A DNA stretch of 39,414 bases from contig CAJXRZ010000058.1 in the NCBI GenBank assembly GCA_913060515.1, forward strand, positions 1-39,414. The letters run 5' to 3'. This document shows positions 24,831 through 32,963 of the stretch, piece after piece. The DNA is from an uncultured Pseudomonadota bacterium (GTDB lineage Bacteria; Myxococcota_A; UBA796; CAJQPC01). A program made the position numbers and the translations under genes. Each line of letters begins with the position of its first letter. The stretch's first letter is position 1. The notes beneath the pieces were generated by a model that saw only the letters and a program-made list of their open reading frames with translations, did not search any database and had not been told where the DNA came from.

Positions 24831-26540
24831 ATGACCGCTCAAGGCCGCCGATACGAGATTCTCTCCGTCCTTGGGAGTGGGGGTTTTGGCACCGTTTACC
24901 GGGCAGAGCAGCTCTCTGAGCTGGGTCTACGGCGCGAAGTTGCTCTCAAAGTGCTGCATGCGGCGGGCCCAGAATCCGAAGAAGCGGCCCGGCGACTTCG
25001 GGACGAAGCGCGCATTTTGTCCAACTTGCACTGCGCTGGCATTGTGCGGGTCGAGGATTTGATGGTCCTGGACGGACGCTGGACCATGGTGATGGAGCTG
25101 GTCCCAGGGGTGGACGTGGAGCGCCTCCTGGTTGAGCGAGGTCCGCTGCCCGCCAAGGTGGCGCTGAGCATCCTGGAGAAGGTGGCTACCAGCCTTTGGG
25201 CGGTGAATCAGGCCCAGGGACCCGATGGCGAGGAGCTGTCTCTGATCCACCGGGATGTAAAGCCGGCGAACCTGCTGGTGACGGCCGACGGCGACGTGAA
25301 GCTGTTGGACTTTGGGGTGGCGCGTGCCGAGTTGGCCGAGCGCGAGGCCCACACCCAGCAGGCCTTCGTGATGGGCTCGATGCCCTACATGGCCCCCGAG
25401 CGCTACAACTTCCAGGACCTGCACGCGGGCGATGTCTACGGCCTGGGCTGCTGCCTGTACGAGATGCTGCTCTGCGAGCGCTTTGGCCGCACCCGTCCGA
25501 ACTTGGACCGCCACGTGGACCGCGTGCGCAAGGCCCTGCACCGCGCCTGGGATCGCCTGGACGAGGAGCTGCAGGAGCCTGTTCTGGAGCTCTTGGGGGA
25601 GATGCTGGCCTTCGACCCTGCCCTTCGGCCCAGCGCCGAGCAGGTGGCCGCACGGGCCTTGGAGCTGCGCCGCCGGGCCGAAGGCCCCTCGCTGAATCAG
25701 TGGGCCCAAGGTGTGGTCCCGGCGGCTCTGACTGCCCGGGACGAGGTGGAGCCCGATGCGCTCTGTGGTCAGGTCATGACCGAGGCGACCTCGCTTGGGG
25801 GAGCAGGCGAAGATGAGGACTCCACGCTGGAGAACCTGGCTGACGCCGAGCCGTCCCACGAGCTCACCGATGCTCTGCCACCTCCCTTCGCCAATCAGGG
25901 CCCGCCACCTCCGCCGCCGCTGCCCGCGCGCTCTCCCCCCGCTGCTCCACCTCTCGCCCTCGCGCCGACTCCGCCGCCCGCGCTGCCCAAGACCCAGGTC
26001 AAGCCTGCCCGGGCTCCCAGAGGCCGCTCGAAGGTGCCGCTGTTCTTGGGGGGGGGCGTATTGGTCGGTGTGCTCATTGCGCTGACCGGTGGGCTGCTGG
26101 CCTTGGCGGTGCGGAAGAACAAGCCGACGGTGCCCCCGGTTCAAGAGTCTCTGGAGCAGCCGGTGCTGACGACCGAGGAGCCCATCGTGGACACCGGTGG
26201 GATTCGTTTCCAGGACATCGATCCCTCCGAGCTGGAGAACAAGCCGCGTCGCCGGAGGGGGGGGCCCAAGGTGCTCAGGGGACCGGCCCGAGACATCACC
26301 GAGGTGCCCAAGGCCACGGTTCCCATGGCGTCGGTGACCGTGAGCGGAGACCTGGAGAGCCTGCGCCTGGTGAGTGGTTCACAGACCTATGGGCCCGGCG
26401 CGGTCCCGGCGGGCAGCTACACGCTCTTTCCCAGCTTCCCCGGTGGCTACACCGTAAAGGGACCCCGCTTGGTCTTGGAAGAGGGACAGGTGGCCCGCTA
26501 CCACTGCAGCTCGGCCAGTCTGGACTGCGAGCGGCTGTAG
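24831..26540 (+). CDS. Transmembrane Ser/Thr protein kinase (Hanks type)
   Basis: The 569-residue protein has a complete kinase domain (about 8-285): GSGGFGTVYRAE (15-26), ALKVL with Lys40, HRDVKPANLL (140-149), DFG (160-162) and APE (188-190). A Pro/Ala-rich linker (350-400) leads to one membrane helix (about 402-427). The extracytoplasmic part closes with a PEGA-like beta domain (about 500-569). It should phosphorylate cytoplasmic proteins in response to an envelope signal. ATG 24831 is used because TAGGAT sits ten bases upstream; the frame extends to 24747, but that part has no domain. G9 and G8 runs occur at 26048-26056 and 26257-26264. The gene is convergent with the GGDEF gene, seven bases apart. 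Confidence 0.92.
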   Translation: MTAQGRRYEILSVLGSGGFGTVYRAEQLSELGLRREVALKVLHAAGPESEEAARRLRDEARILSNLHCAGIVRVEDLMVLDGRWTMVMELVPGVDVERLLVERGPLPAKVALSILEKVATSLWAVNQAQGPDGEELSLIHRDVKPANLLVTADGDVKLLDFGVARAELAEREAHTQQAFVMGSMPYMAPERYNFQDLHAGDVYGLGCCLYEMLLCERFGRTRPNLDRHVDRVRKALHRAWDRLDEELQEPVLELLGEMLAFDPALRPSAEQVAARALELRRRAEGPSLNQWAQGVVPAALTARDEVEPDALCGQVMTEATSLGGAGEDEDSTLENLADAEPSHELTDALPPPFANQGPPPPPPLPARSPPAAPPLALAPTPPPALPKTQVKPARAPRGRSKVPLFLGGGVLVGVLIALTGGLLALAVRKNKPTVPPVQESLEQPVLTTEEPIVDTGGIRFQDIDPSELENKPRRRRGGPKVLRGPARDITEVPKATVPMASVTVSGDLESLRLVSGSQTYGPGAVPAGSYTLFPSFPGGYTVKGPRLVLEEGQVARYHCSSASLDCERL

Positions 26541-26547
26541 CAAGCCC

Positions 26548-27510
26548 TTAGCTGGCCTTGCGCATTGGGATGGGGGCCTCAAAGGCCAGCTCGACCCGGT
26601 TGCGGCCGTGCTCTTTGGCCCGGTACAGGGCGGCGTCCGCCTCGGCCAGAACGTCCTCTGTGCTCGTCTCTTGAAAGCGGATGCTCACGCCCAGGGAGGC
26701 TGAGATGGGGATGATGCTCTGCTCAAACTGCACCGGCTCCGCGCAGATGGCCGCCCGTACACGCTCACAGGCGCGCATCAGTCCCACCTCGGTGATGTCC
26801 GGGAACAAGACGATGAACTCCTCCCCGCCGTAGCGTCCCAGGGCGTCGTACTGCCGCAGTTGGTCGGAGACGCGCTCGGTGACCTGTCGTAGGACCTCGT
26901 CGCCCGCCAGGTGTCCGAAGGTGTCGTTGACGTTCTTGAAGTGGTCCAGATCGAAGAGGGCCACGCCCAGTGCGCCCCCCGTCCGCTCCGTGCGCTGGAG
27001 CTCTTGCTGCATGCGTTGCATCAAGGTGCCGCGGTTGAGCACCCCGGTCAGGGCATCTCGGGTCGCTTGGTAGCGCAGGGCCTCGCGGGCATCGATGAGT
27101 TCGTTTTGGAGGGCGAGGATCCGCTGTCCCGTGCGGAGCCGTGCCCGCAGTTCTTCTCGCACGAAGGGCTTGGACAAGAAATCGTCCGCCCCCGAGGACA
27201 GGCCGTGGACCAAGTCTTCGGTGTCGTTCCGGGCGGTGAGTAGGATCAGGTAACGGTAGAGCTCGGGGCCGCTCGCCCGCACCGCCTTGCACACGTCGGG
27301 GCCATCCAGCCCAGGCATCATCCAGTCGATGATTGCCAAGGTTGGTGCCTCGTCCTGAGTCAGACGCTCAAGGGCGGCATCGCCGTCCTCTACCTGTTCA
27401 ACCTCATAGCCCCAGCCCTCTAGTGTTCGGGCCAAAATCATGCGGTTGACCGGCTCGTCCTCTGCGATGAGAATTCTCACGGTTTCACTCGCCTTCGTTC
27501 GCCTACTCAT
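26548..27510 (-). CDS. Response regulator with GGDEF domain (PleD/WspR-like diguanylate cyclase)
   Basis: The 320-residue protein has an N-terminal REC domain (11-130: acidic pair EDE, phospho-acceptor Asp62 in IIDWMMPGLDG, Lys114 in SKPF) and a short coiled linker. A GGDEF domain (about 150-310) follows, with the intact active site GGEEF (228-232) and an RxxD product-inhibition site (RQYD, 219-222) five residues before it. It should make cyclic di-GMP when phosphorylated. No cognate histidine kinase is adjacent. ATG 27510 starts cleanly at MSRRTKASET with GGAG eleven bases upstream; the longer open frame beyond it lies inside other genes. Confidence 0.93.
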   Translation of the reverse strand: MSRRTKASETVRILIAEDEPVNRMILARTLEGWGYEVEQVEDGDAALERLTQDEAPTLAIIDWMMPGLDGPDVCKAVRASGPELYRYLILLTARNDTEDLVHGLSSGADDFLSKPFVREELRARLRTGQRILALQNELIDAREALRYQATRDALTGVLNRGTLMQRMQQELQRTERTGGALGVALFDLDHFKNVNDTFGHLAGDEVLRQVTERVSDQLRQYDALGRYGGEEFIVLFPDITEVGLMRACERVRAAICAEPVQFEQSIIPISASLGVSIRFQETSTEDVLAEADAALYRAKEHGRNRVELAFEAPIPMRKAS

Positions 27511-27594
27511 CGGAAAGGATCTCCAGATGCTTGAGGTCTGGGTGGCCGCATCTAGGGGAGAGCGGCTACCCTGCCCGTAGAGATGGAGTGACCA

Positions 27595-27861
27595 ATGCGT
27601 CGTGCGATGGGCTTGGGACTGCTTTTGGGACTGTTGGCTGCCTGTATTGACGGTGGATTTCCGCTGGACAGTGGGGAGACCGGCTTTGTCGAGAGTGGCT
27701 GCTGCGACTTTACGTGCAGCGATGGTGTCACTGGGGGCTGCACGGTGCAGAGCACCGACGCGGAGTGCGACGACAGCGCCGAGATCACCTGCTCGGGCGC
27801 TGGCGCGACCGTCACCAGCGTGAGCTTCGATCCCGACTGTGGCGGTGCCTGCGCCCGCTAA
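27595..27861 (+). CDS. Small cysteine-rich lipoprotein
   Basis: The 88-residue precursor has an Arg-containing head (MRRAMGLG...) and lipobox LLAAC at Cys17. The mature part is a 71-residue acidic peptide with eight further Cys, enough for four disulfides, and no recognisable domain. GGAG lies six bases before the ATG, with a TAGAGA element further up. It converges on the giant repeat gene with a seven-base gap. A weak five-base-pair hairpin followed by TTT spans the junction. A relation to the neighbouring repeat protein is possible but unsupported. Confidence 0.6.
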   Translation: MRRAMGLGLLLGLLAACIDGGFPLDSGETGFVESGCCDFTCSDGVTGGCTVQSTDAECDDSAEITCSGAGATVTSVSFDPDCGGACAR

Positions 27862-27868
27862 GGGCGTT

Positions 27869-30800
27869 TCAGCGCGCGGACTCGTTGTTGTCCAAGCCTG
27901 AGGAGCAGTCCGCGTCCGCGGCGTCGGTGTCTCCGTCGCCGTCGTTGTCCGTTGAGTCATTGCACTCGGTGGTGCCTGCGTAGCCGTCGGCCTCTGTCGC
28001 CGTAGGATCGCCGCCGCAGCCTGGGTCATCCAGGTCGACCCAGCCGTCACCGTCGTTGTCGGTGGAATCGTTGCACTGGGCGGAGGGGTCCACTTCCGTG
28101 CTGCCGAAGCCGTCGGCGCAGCCAAAGTCGTCAGCGTCCACCAGGGCATCGCCGTCGTTGTCGCTGCCGTCGTTGCAGGCGTAGACGCCGTACTCGCTGT
28201 CGTCCTCGTCCTCTGTGGCGGCGCCACAGTCCGGGTCGTCCAAGTCTGTCCAGCCGTCACCGTCATTGTCGGTGCTGTCTGCACAGGTGGCCGTGTTGGT
28301 CTCGTTGGAGTCGAAGGGGCTCTCGCAGCCGGCGTCCGCGCTGTCGATGTCGCCGTCGGCGTCGTTGTCCACCAGGTCGTTGCAGGCCCAGGTGGTCTCC
28401 TCTCCAAGCTCGACATCGCCCCAGCCGCAGTCCGGGTCGTCGCTGTCTACCCAGCCATCCCCGTCGTTGTCGGTCGCGTCGGCGCAGTCCGCTCCGGCGC
28501 TGTCGGACTCGGCGTTGTCCAGGGCGTCCACGCACTCGGCGTCGTCGCCGTCGCTCAGGGTGTCAGCGTCGTTGTCGCTGCCGTCATGGCACTCGGCGGG
28601 TCCAGATGTTCCAGCCTCGGCGGTGCCGTCGATACAGTCGGGATCCTGCTCGTCGATCCAGCCGTCGGAGTCGTTGTCGCTGCCGTCGTTGCAGGAGCTG
28701 GCCCAGTCGGTCTCGACGGTGTCCATGCCAAAGTCACAGCCAGGGTCTTCGGCGTCGTAGAGCCCGTCGGTGTCGTCGTCCTCGCCGTTGTTGCAGGCCT
28801 GCAGGCTCAGTCCGACCTCGGTCTCGCCCAGGATGCAGTCGGGGTCGTCCCCGTCGATCCATCCATCGCCGTCGTCATCGAGTTGGTCATCGCAAGAGCT
28901 GCCGTCCCCCTCAATAACATCCCAGCCGCTCTCGCAGTCCGCATCGTCCCCGTCGCTTGCGCCATCGGAGTCGTTGTCGCTTCCGTCGGAGCAGGCCGCG
29001 ACAGTCCAGGTGCCGGCCTCGGCGTAGCCCAGTGCGCAGTCGGGATCCGCATCGTCAATCCAGCCGTCTGCGTCGTTGTCGCTGCCGTCGGTGCAGGTGG
29101 CATCGGCGCTCGCCTCACTGGCGGTGAAGGCGTCCAAGCAGTCCGTATCGTCTGCATCGGTGAGGCTGTCGCCGTCTCCGTCCAGGGCATCGTTGCAGGG
29201 CAGGGCGCTGAAGCCCTGCTCGCTGCCGAAGAGTGCGCAGTCGGGATCCTCGTCGTCGATCCAACCGTCTGAGTCGTTGTCGCTCAGGTCGGTGCAGATG
29301 CCGGCGGTTCCACCCTCGTCCGCGGAGAATGCGCTGCTGCAGTTGGCGTCCAGACCGTCGATGTCACCATCCAGGTCGTTGTCCACGCCGTCGTGGCAGG
29401 GGGCTCCGGCGTAGCTGCCGTCCTCGTCCACGCCGATCAAGCAGTCGGGGTCTTCCTCGTCGGTCCAGCCGTCGGCGTCGTTGTCGACCACGTCCGTGCA
29501 GGTGCTGCCGGGGGTCTCCTCGTTCACATCTTCGGGGCCGGTGCAGTCGGCATCTTCGGCGTCGATGTCGCCGTCGGCGTCGTTGTCTTCGCCGTCGTTG
29601 CAGGCCAGGGAGGAGTAGCCCACCTCAGCACTGCCGAAGACGCAGTCCAGGTCCAGGCTGTCTTCCCAGCCGTCGCCGTCGTTGTCCACGCCATCTGCGC
29701 AGGCGTCGCTGCCGGTGGCGCCGAGCTCTTGGGTGTCCCAGGCGCTCTCACAGTCGCTGTCTGCGCTGTCGGTGTCGCCGTCGCCATCGTTGTCGCTGCC
29801 GTCGTTGCACTCCGCTGCGCCGCTCGCGCCGCTGCTCTCGCTGCCGCCGTTGGCGCACTCGGGGTCCGCCTCGTCTGTCCAGCCGTCTGCGTCGTTGTCA
29901 CTGCCGTCCGAGCAGGTCGTGCTCGCGGCGGTCTCGTCGCCGTCGCTGGCGTCGTCGCAGTCGGGGTCGTCGGCGTCGATGTAGGTGTCGGCGTCGTCGT
30001 CCAGACCGTTGTTGCAGGCAAAGCGCGTGAAGCCGATCTCCTCGCCGTCCAGAGTGCAGTCCAGATCCTCGGTGTCGGTCCACCCGTCGTCGTCGTTGTC
30101 CAGGCCGTCTTCGCACGAGGTGGCGGGCACCTCAAAGTCCTGCCAGGAGACCACACAGTCGGCGTCAAAGCCGTCTGCGTCGCCGTCGCCGTCGTTGTCG
30201 CTGCCATCGCTGCACTCGAAGGGAGAGCTGCCCTCTGTCGTGCCGGTCAGGCACCCGATGTCTTCGCTGTCGGTCCAGCCGTCGGCGTCGTCGTCGGATC
30301 CGTCCTCGCACGAGGCCGCCGTGGCGTCTTCGTTGGCGTCGAAGGCATCATCACAGCCGGTGTCCACCGAGTCGATGCTGCCGTCTGCGTCGTTGTCTGT
30401 GCCGTCGTTGCAGACATCGGTCCCAAAGCCCAGCTCGTCATCTGCATCGCTGGTGCAGTCTGGGTCCGCCTCGTCGGTCCAACCGTCCAAGTCGTTGTCC
30501 GAGCCGTCGATGCAGTCACCGGTGGTCTCGTTGCCATCGTCGGCATCATCGCAGCCGCTGTCGTCCGCGTCGATGTCGCCGTCGGAGTCGTTGTCCACGC
30601 CATCGTTGCACTCGGAGCTGCCGGTTCCGGCCTCTGTGCTTCCGGTGGCGCAGTCGGGGTCTTCGGTGTCGCGCCAGCCGTCGGAGTCGTCGTCCTCGCC
30701 GTTGTCGCAGTCGCTGGTCTCGGTGTCCTCGACCGTGTCCAAGGCGTCCGCGCAGTCGGCGTCGACGCTGTCGATGTCACCGTCCAAGTCGTTGTCTGCG

Positions 30801-32956
30801 GCGTCGTTGCACGCGGTGCTGCCGTAGCCAAGCTCGGTGTCGCCTGTGGCGCAGTCCGGGTCGGCGTCGTCGGTCCATCCGTCCGCGTCGCCGTCCAAGA
30901 GATCGGTGCAGTCGGTGATGGCCTCGTCGCTCTCGTCGTTGTCAAAGCCGTCGGCGCAGCCGGCGTCGTCGGAGTCGATGTCCCCGTCCCCGTCGTTGTC
31001 GCTGCCGTCGTTGCACTCGTAGGCGCTGGAGGAGGGAGACTCGGTGCTGGTGGTGCTGCTGCTGCCGCAAGCAGGGTCGTCCAGGTCGGTCCAACCATCG
31101 CCGTCGTTGTCCAGAGCATCGGCGCAGTCGTAGCTGTCCTCGTAGTTGTCGCTGGCATCCAAGCAGTCGGCGTCGTCGGCGTCGATGTCGCCGTCGGAGT
31201 CGTTGTCGGTGCCGTCGTTGCACTCGACGCTGCCGTAGCCGGCCTCGGAGCTGCCGGTGGTGCAGTCGGGATCGGCTGCGTCGATCCAGCCATCGGAGTC
31301 GTTGTCCTCGCCGTCCTCACAGGGGGCGGCCTCGGCCGTGACGGTGGCGCTGGTGCAGTAGCTGTCGGCGCCATCGATGGTGAAGTCACCGTCGTTGTCC
31401 ACGCCGTCGTTGCAGGCGTAGGTGGCGTCAAAACCGAGCTCGTCGGTCCCAGCACTGCAGTCGGGATCGCCGCTGTCGGTCCAGCCGTCGGCGTCGTTGT
31501 CGATGCTGTCGGTGCAGGTGTTGGACTCCGAGTCGTCCGATGCGTCATCACAGTCAGAGTCGGCGGCGTCCGCGCTTCCGTCCGCGTCGTTGTCCACCAA
31601 GTCGTTGCACTCGGTGAAGCCTGCGCCCAGCTCTGCACCGTCCGTGGTGCAGTCGGGGTCATCGGCATCCACCCAAGAGTCGCCGTCGTTGTCCAGACCG
31701 TCCGCGCAGTTCTCCGCCTCGGAGTTGTCTGCCGCAGAGGTGCAGTCCACGTCGTTGGCGTCGATGTCACCATCGGCGTCGTTGTCGATGCCGTCGCTGC
31801 AGTCGCTCAGGGCTTCGATTCCGCCCTCGCTCTCGCTGTGCGCATCGCCCATGCACCCCAGATCGTCCACGTCGATCCAGAAGTCTCCGTCGTTGTCCAG
31901 GCCGTCCTCACAGGCGTCCAGCTCGGTGTCATCGGCGCCGTCTGAGCAGGAGGGGTCCTCCCAGTCGCTGAGGCTGTCGCCGTCGTTGTCGCTGCCGTCG
32001 TTGCACTCAGTGCCTGAGTACCCGAGCTCCACGCCTGTTCCAGCGCTGCAGTCCCAGTCGTCCTGGTCGATCCAGCCGTCGCCGTCGTTGTCCGTCCCGT
32101 CCTCGCATGGGTCGGGGCGCTCCTCGTCGTAGGCGTCCTCGCAGTCGGAGTCGTCGGCGTCGATGTCGCCGTCGGAGTCGTTGTCTACGCCATCGTTGCA
32201 TTCGCGGGAGACCCGTACGCCGGCCTCTTCGTTGCCGCTATCGCACTCGGGATCCGCGGCGTCTGTCCAGCCGTCTCCGTCGTTGTCTTCCCCGTCCGTG
32301 CAGCCGCTTGCTTCTTGATCATCGGCGGCGCTCTCGCACTCTGGATCGGCCGCGTCGATGGCGCCGTCGGCATCGTTGTCCTGGCCGTCGTTGCAGGCGC
32401 CCCCGCCCAGGCCCAGCTCTAGAATCCCGCTGTCGCAGTCCGGATCTGCGGCGTCTAACCAGCCGTCCCCGTCGTTGTCGGCTCCGTCGGTGCAGTCGTT
32501 CACCGGCGTATCCAGCATCGCCAGTCCACCCACGGTCACCAAGACCACCTGGTCGTCGACAAAGGCGATGGGGCCTACAACATCGGACTCCGCCACGCGG
32601 CCCAGTGTCTCGGAGACACCCCAGGCCTGGAAGCTCAGGTCTTGCGCGTTGCTGCCCAGAACCAGCTCGATGGTGCCCAGGTCTGCGCTGCTAAAGCTGC
32701 GCTCCCAGATCAGCTCCAGCTCCTCGTCGTCGGTGAGCGCATTTGTGGCCAGGAAGCCGCCCTGTGAGTCCCCCTCCAGCAAGGGCTCGCCGCTGCGATC
32801 GAGGAAAGGGGTCGATGGATCGATGACCAGGACCAGGGTGTCGCTGGCGTCGGCGACGGTCTGCAGATCCGGGCCGTCGATGGTCAGAATCAGCGAGGTC
32901 TTGGTCTCGACTGGACCGCAGCCCAAGAGGCTGAGCGTGTACAGGACGATCAACAT
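27869..32956 (-). CDS. Giant lipoprotein of 46 Cys-bounded DxDxDG modules
   Basis: The 1695-residue precursor has a short head with lipobox LSLLGC (Cys13) and a beta-rich N-domain (about 14-150). From Cys155 on there are 46 modules. Each is 20 residues from Cys to Cys with a D-x-D-N-D-x-D-G-type acidic core, resembling thrombospondin type 3 and MopE-family calcium loops. Modules alternate strictly: type A always has Trp at position 12, type B never does, giving 23 A-B pairs of about 67 residues. I expect each Cys pair to form a disulfide and each loop to bind Ca2+, making a long rigid fibre from the outer membrane. There is no C-terminal anchor. The gene follows the PEGA gene by seven bases. 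Confidence 0.9.
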   Translation of the reverse strand: MLIVLYTLSLLGCGPVETKTSLILTIDGPDLQTVADASDTLVLVIDPSTPFLDRSGEPLLEGDSQGGFLATNALTDDEELELIWERSFSSADLGTIELVLGSNAQDLSFQAWGVSETLGRVAESDVVGPIAFVDDQVVLVTVGGLAMLDTPVNDCTDGADNDGDGWLDAADPDCDSGILELGLGGGACNDGQDNDADGAIDAADPECESAADDQEASGCTDGEDNDGDGWTDAADPECDSGNEEAGVRVSRECNDGVDNDSDGDIDADDSDCEDAYDEERPDPCEDGTDNDGDGWIDQDDWDCSAGTGVELGYSGTECNDGSDNDGDSLSDWEDPSCSDGADDTELDACEDGLDNDGDFWIDVDDLGCMGDAHSESEGGIEALSDCSDGIDNDADGDIDANDVDCTSAADNSEAENCADGLDNDGDSWVDADDPDCTTDGAELGAGFTECNDLVDNDADGSADAADSDCDDASDDSESNTCTDSIDNDADGWTDSGDPDCSAGTDELGFDATYACNDGVDNDGDFTIDGADSYCTSATVTAEAAPCEDGEDNDSDGWIDAADPDCTTGSSEAGYGSVECNDGTDNDSDGDIDADDADCLDASDNYEDSYDCADALDNDGDGWTDLDDPACGSSSTTSTESPSSSAYECNDGSDNDGDGDIDSDDAGCADGFDNDESDEAITDCTDLLDGDADGWTDDADPDCATGDTELGYGSTACNDAADNDLDGDIDSVDADCADALDTVEDTETSDCDNGEDDDSDGWRDTEDPDCATGSTEAGTGSSECNDGVDNDSDGDIDADDSGCDDADDGNETTGDCIDGSDNDLDGWTDEADPDCTSDADDELGFGTDVCNDGTDNDADGSIDSVDTGCDDAFDANEDATAASCEDGSDDDADGWTDSEDIGCLTGTTEGSSPFECSDGSDNDGDGDADGFDADCVVSWQDFEVPATSCEDGLDNDDDGWTDTEDLDCTLDGEEIGFTRFACNNGLDDDADTYIDADDPDCDDASDGDETAASTTCSDGSDNDADGWTDEADPECANGGSESSGASGAAECNDGSDNDGDGDTDSADSDCESAWDTQELGATGSDACADGVDNDGDGWEDSLDLDCVFGSAEVGYSSLACNDGEDNDADGDIDAEDADCTGPEDVNEETPGSTCTDVVDNDADGWTDEEDPDCLIGVDEDGSYAGAPCHDGVDNDLDGDIDGLDANCSSAFSADEGGTAGICTDLSDNDSDGWIDDEDPDCALFGSEQGFSALPCNDALDGDGDSLTDADDTDCLDAFTASEASADATCTDGSDNDADGWIDDADPDCALGYAEAGTWTVAACSDGSDNDSDGASDGDDADCESGWDVIEGDGSSCDDQLDDDGDGWIDGDDPDCILGETEVGLSLQACNNGEDDDTDGLYDAEDPGCDFGMDTVETDWASSCNDGSDNDSDGWIDEQDPDCIDGTAEAGTSGPAECHDGSDNDADTLSDGDDAECVDALDNAESDSAGADCADATDNDGDGWVDSDDPDCGWGDVELGEETTWACNDLVDNDADGDIDSADAGCESPFDSNETNTATCADSTDNDGDGWTDLDDPDCGAATEDEDDSEYGVYACNDGSDNDGDALVDADDFGCADGFGSTEVDPSAQCNDSTDNDGDGWVDLDDPGCGGDPTATEADGYAGTTECNDSTDNDGDGDTDAADADCSSGLDNNESAR
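27872..32494 (-). repeat. In-gene tandem array, 23 dimer units of about 200 bp
   Basis: The array encodes the 46 modules of the giant lipoprotein. Each ~200-bp dimer contains two GTCGTTGTC-type cores (plus-strand reading) spaced about 100 bases apart. Copies diverge at many positions, so this is an old or selected array rather than a fresh tandem duplication. Only short stretches, such as the cores near 30580 and 32180, are nearly identical. Confidence 0.85.
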
Positions 32957-32963
32957 GGGGGCC

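Noticed and set aside
27511-28416. N-terminal extension of the REC-GGDEF gene
   Set aside because: The upstream frame lies antisense to the Cys-rich lipoprotein and in another frame of the repeat gene, and is Thr/Pro-rich low-complexity sequence. The REC domain starts cleanly at ATG 27510.
29393-31945. An 850-codon plus-strand frame rich in Val/Gly/Ala within the repeat gene
   Set aside because: It mirrors the repetitive DxDxDG coding array on the opposite strand. Its periodic look comes from the real repeats.
27869-32500. CRISPR-like regular repeats (GTCGTTGTC cores about 100 bases apart)
   Set aside because: Repeats are degenerate, spacers are similar to each other, the period matches protein modules in frame, and no cas gene is present.
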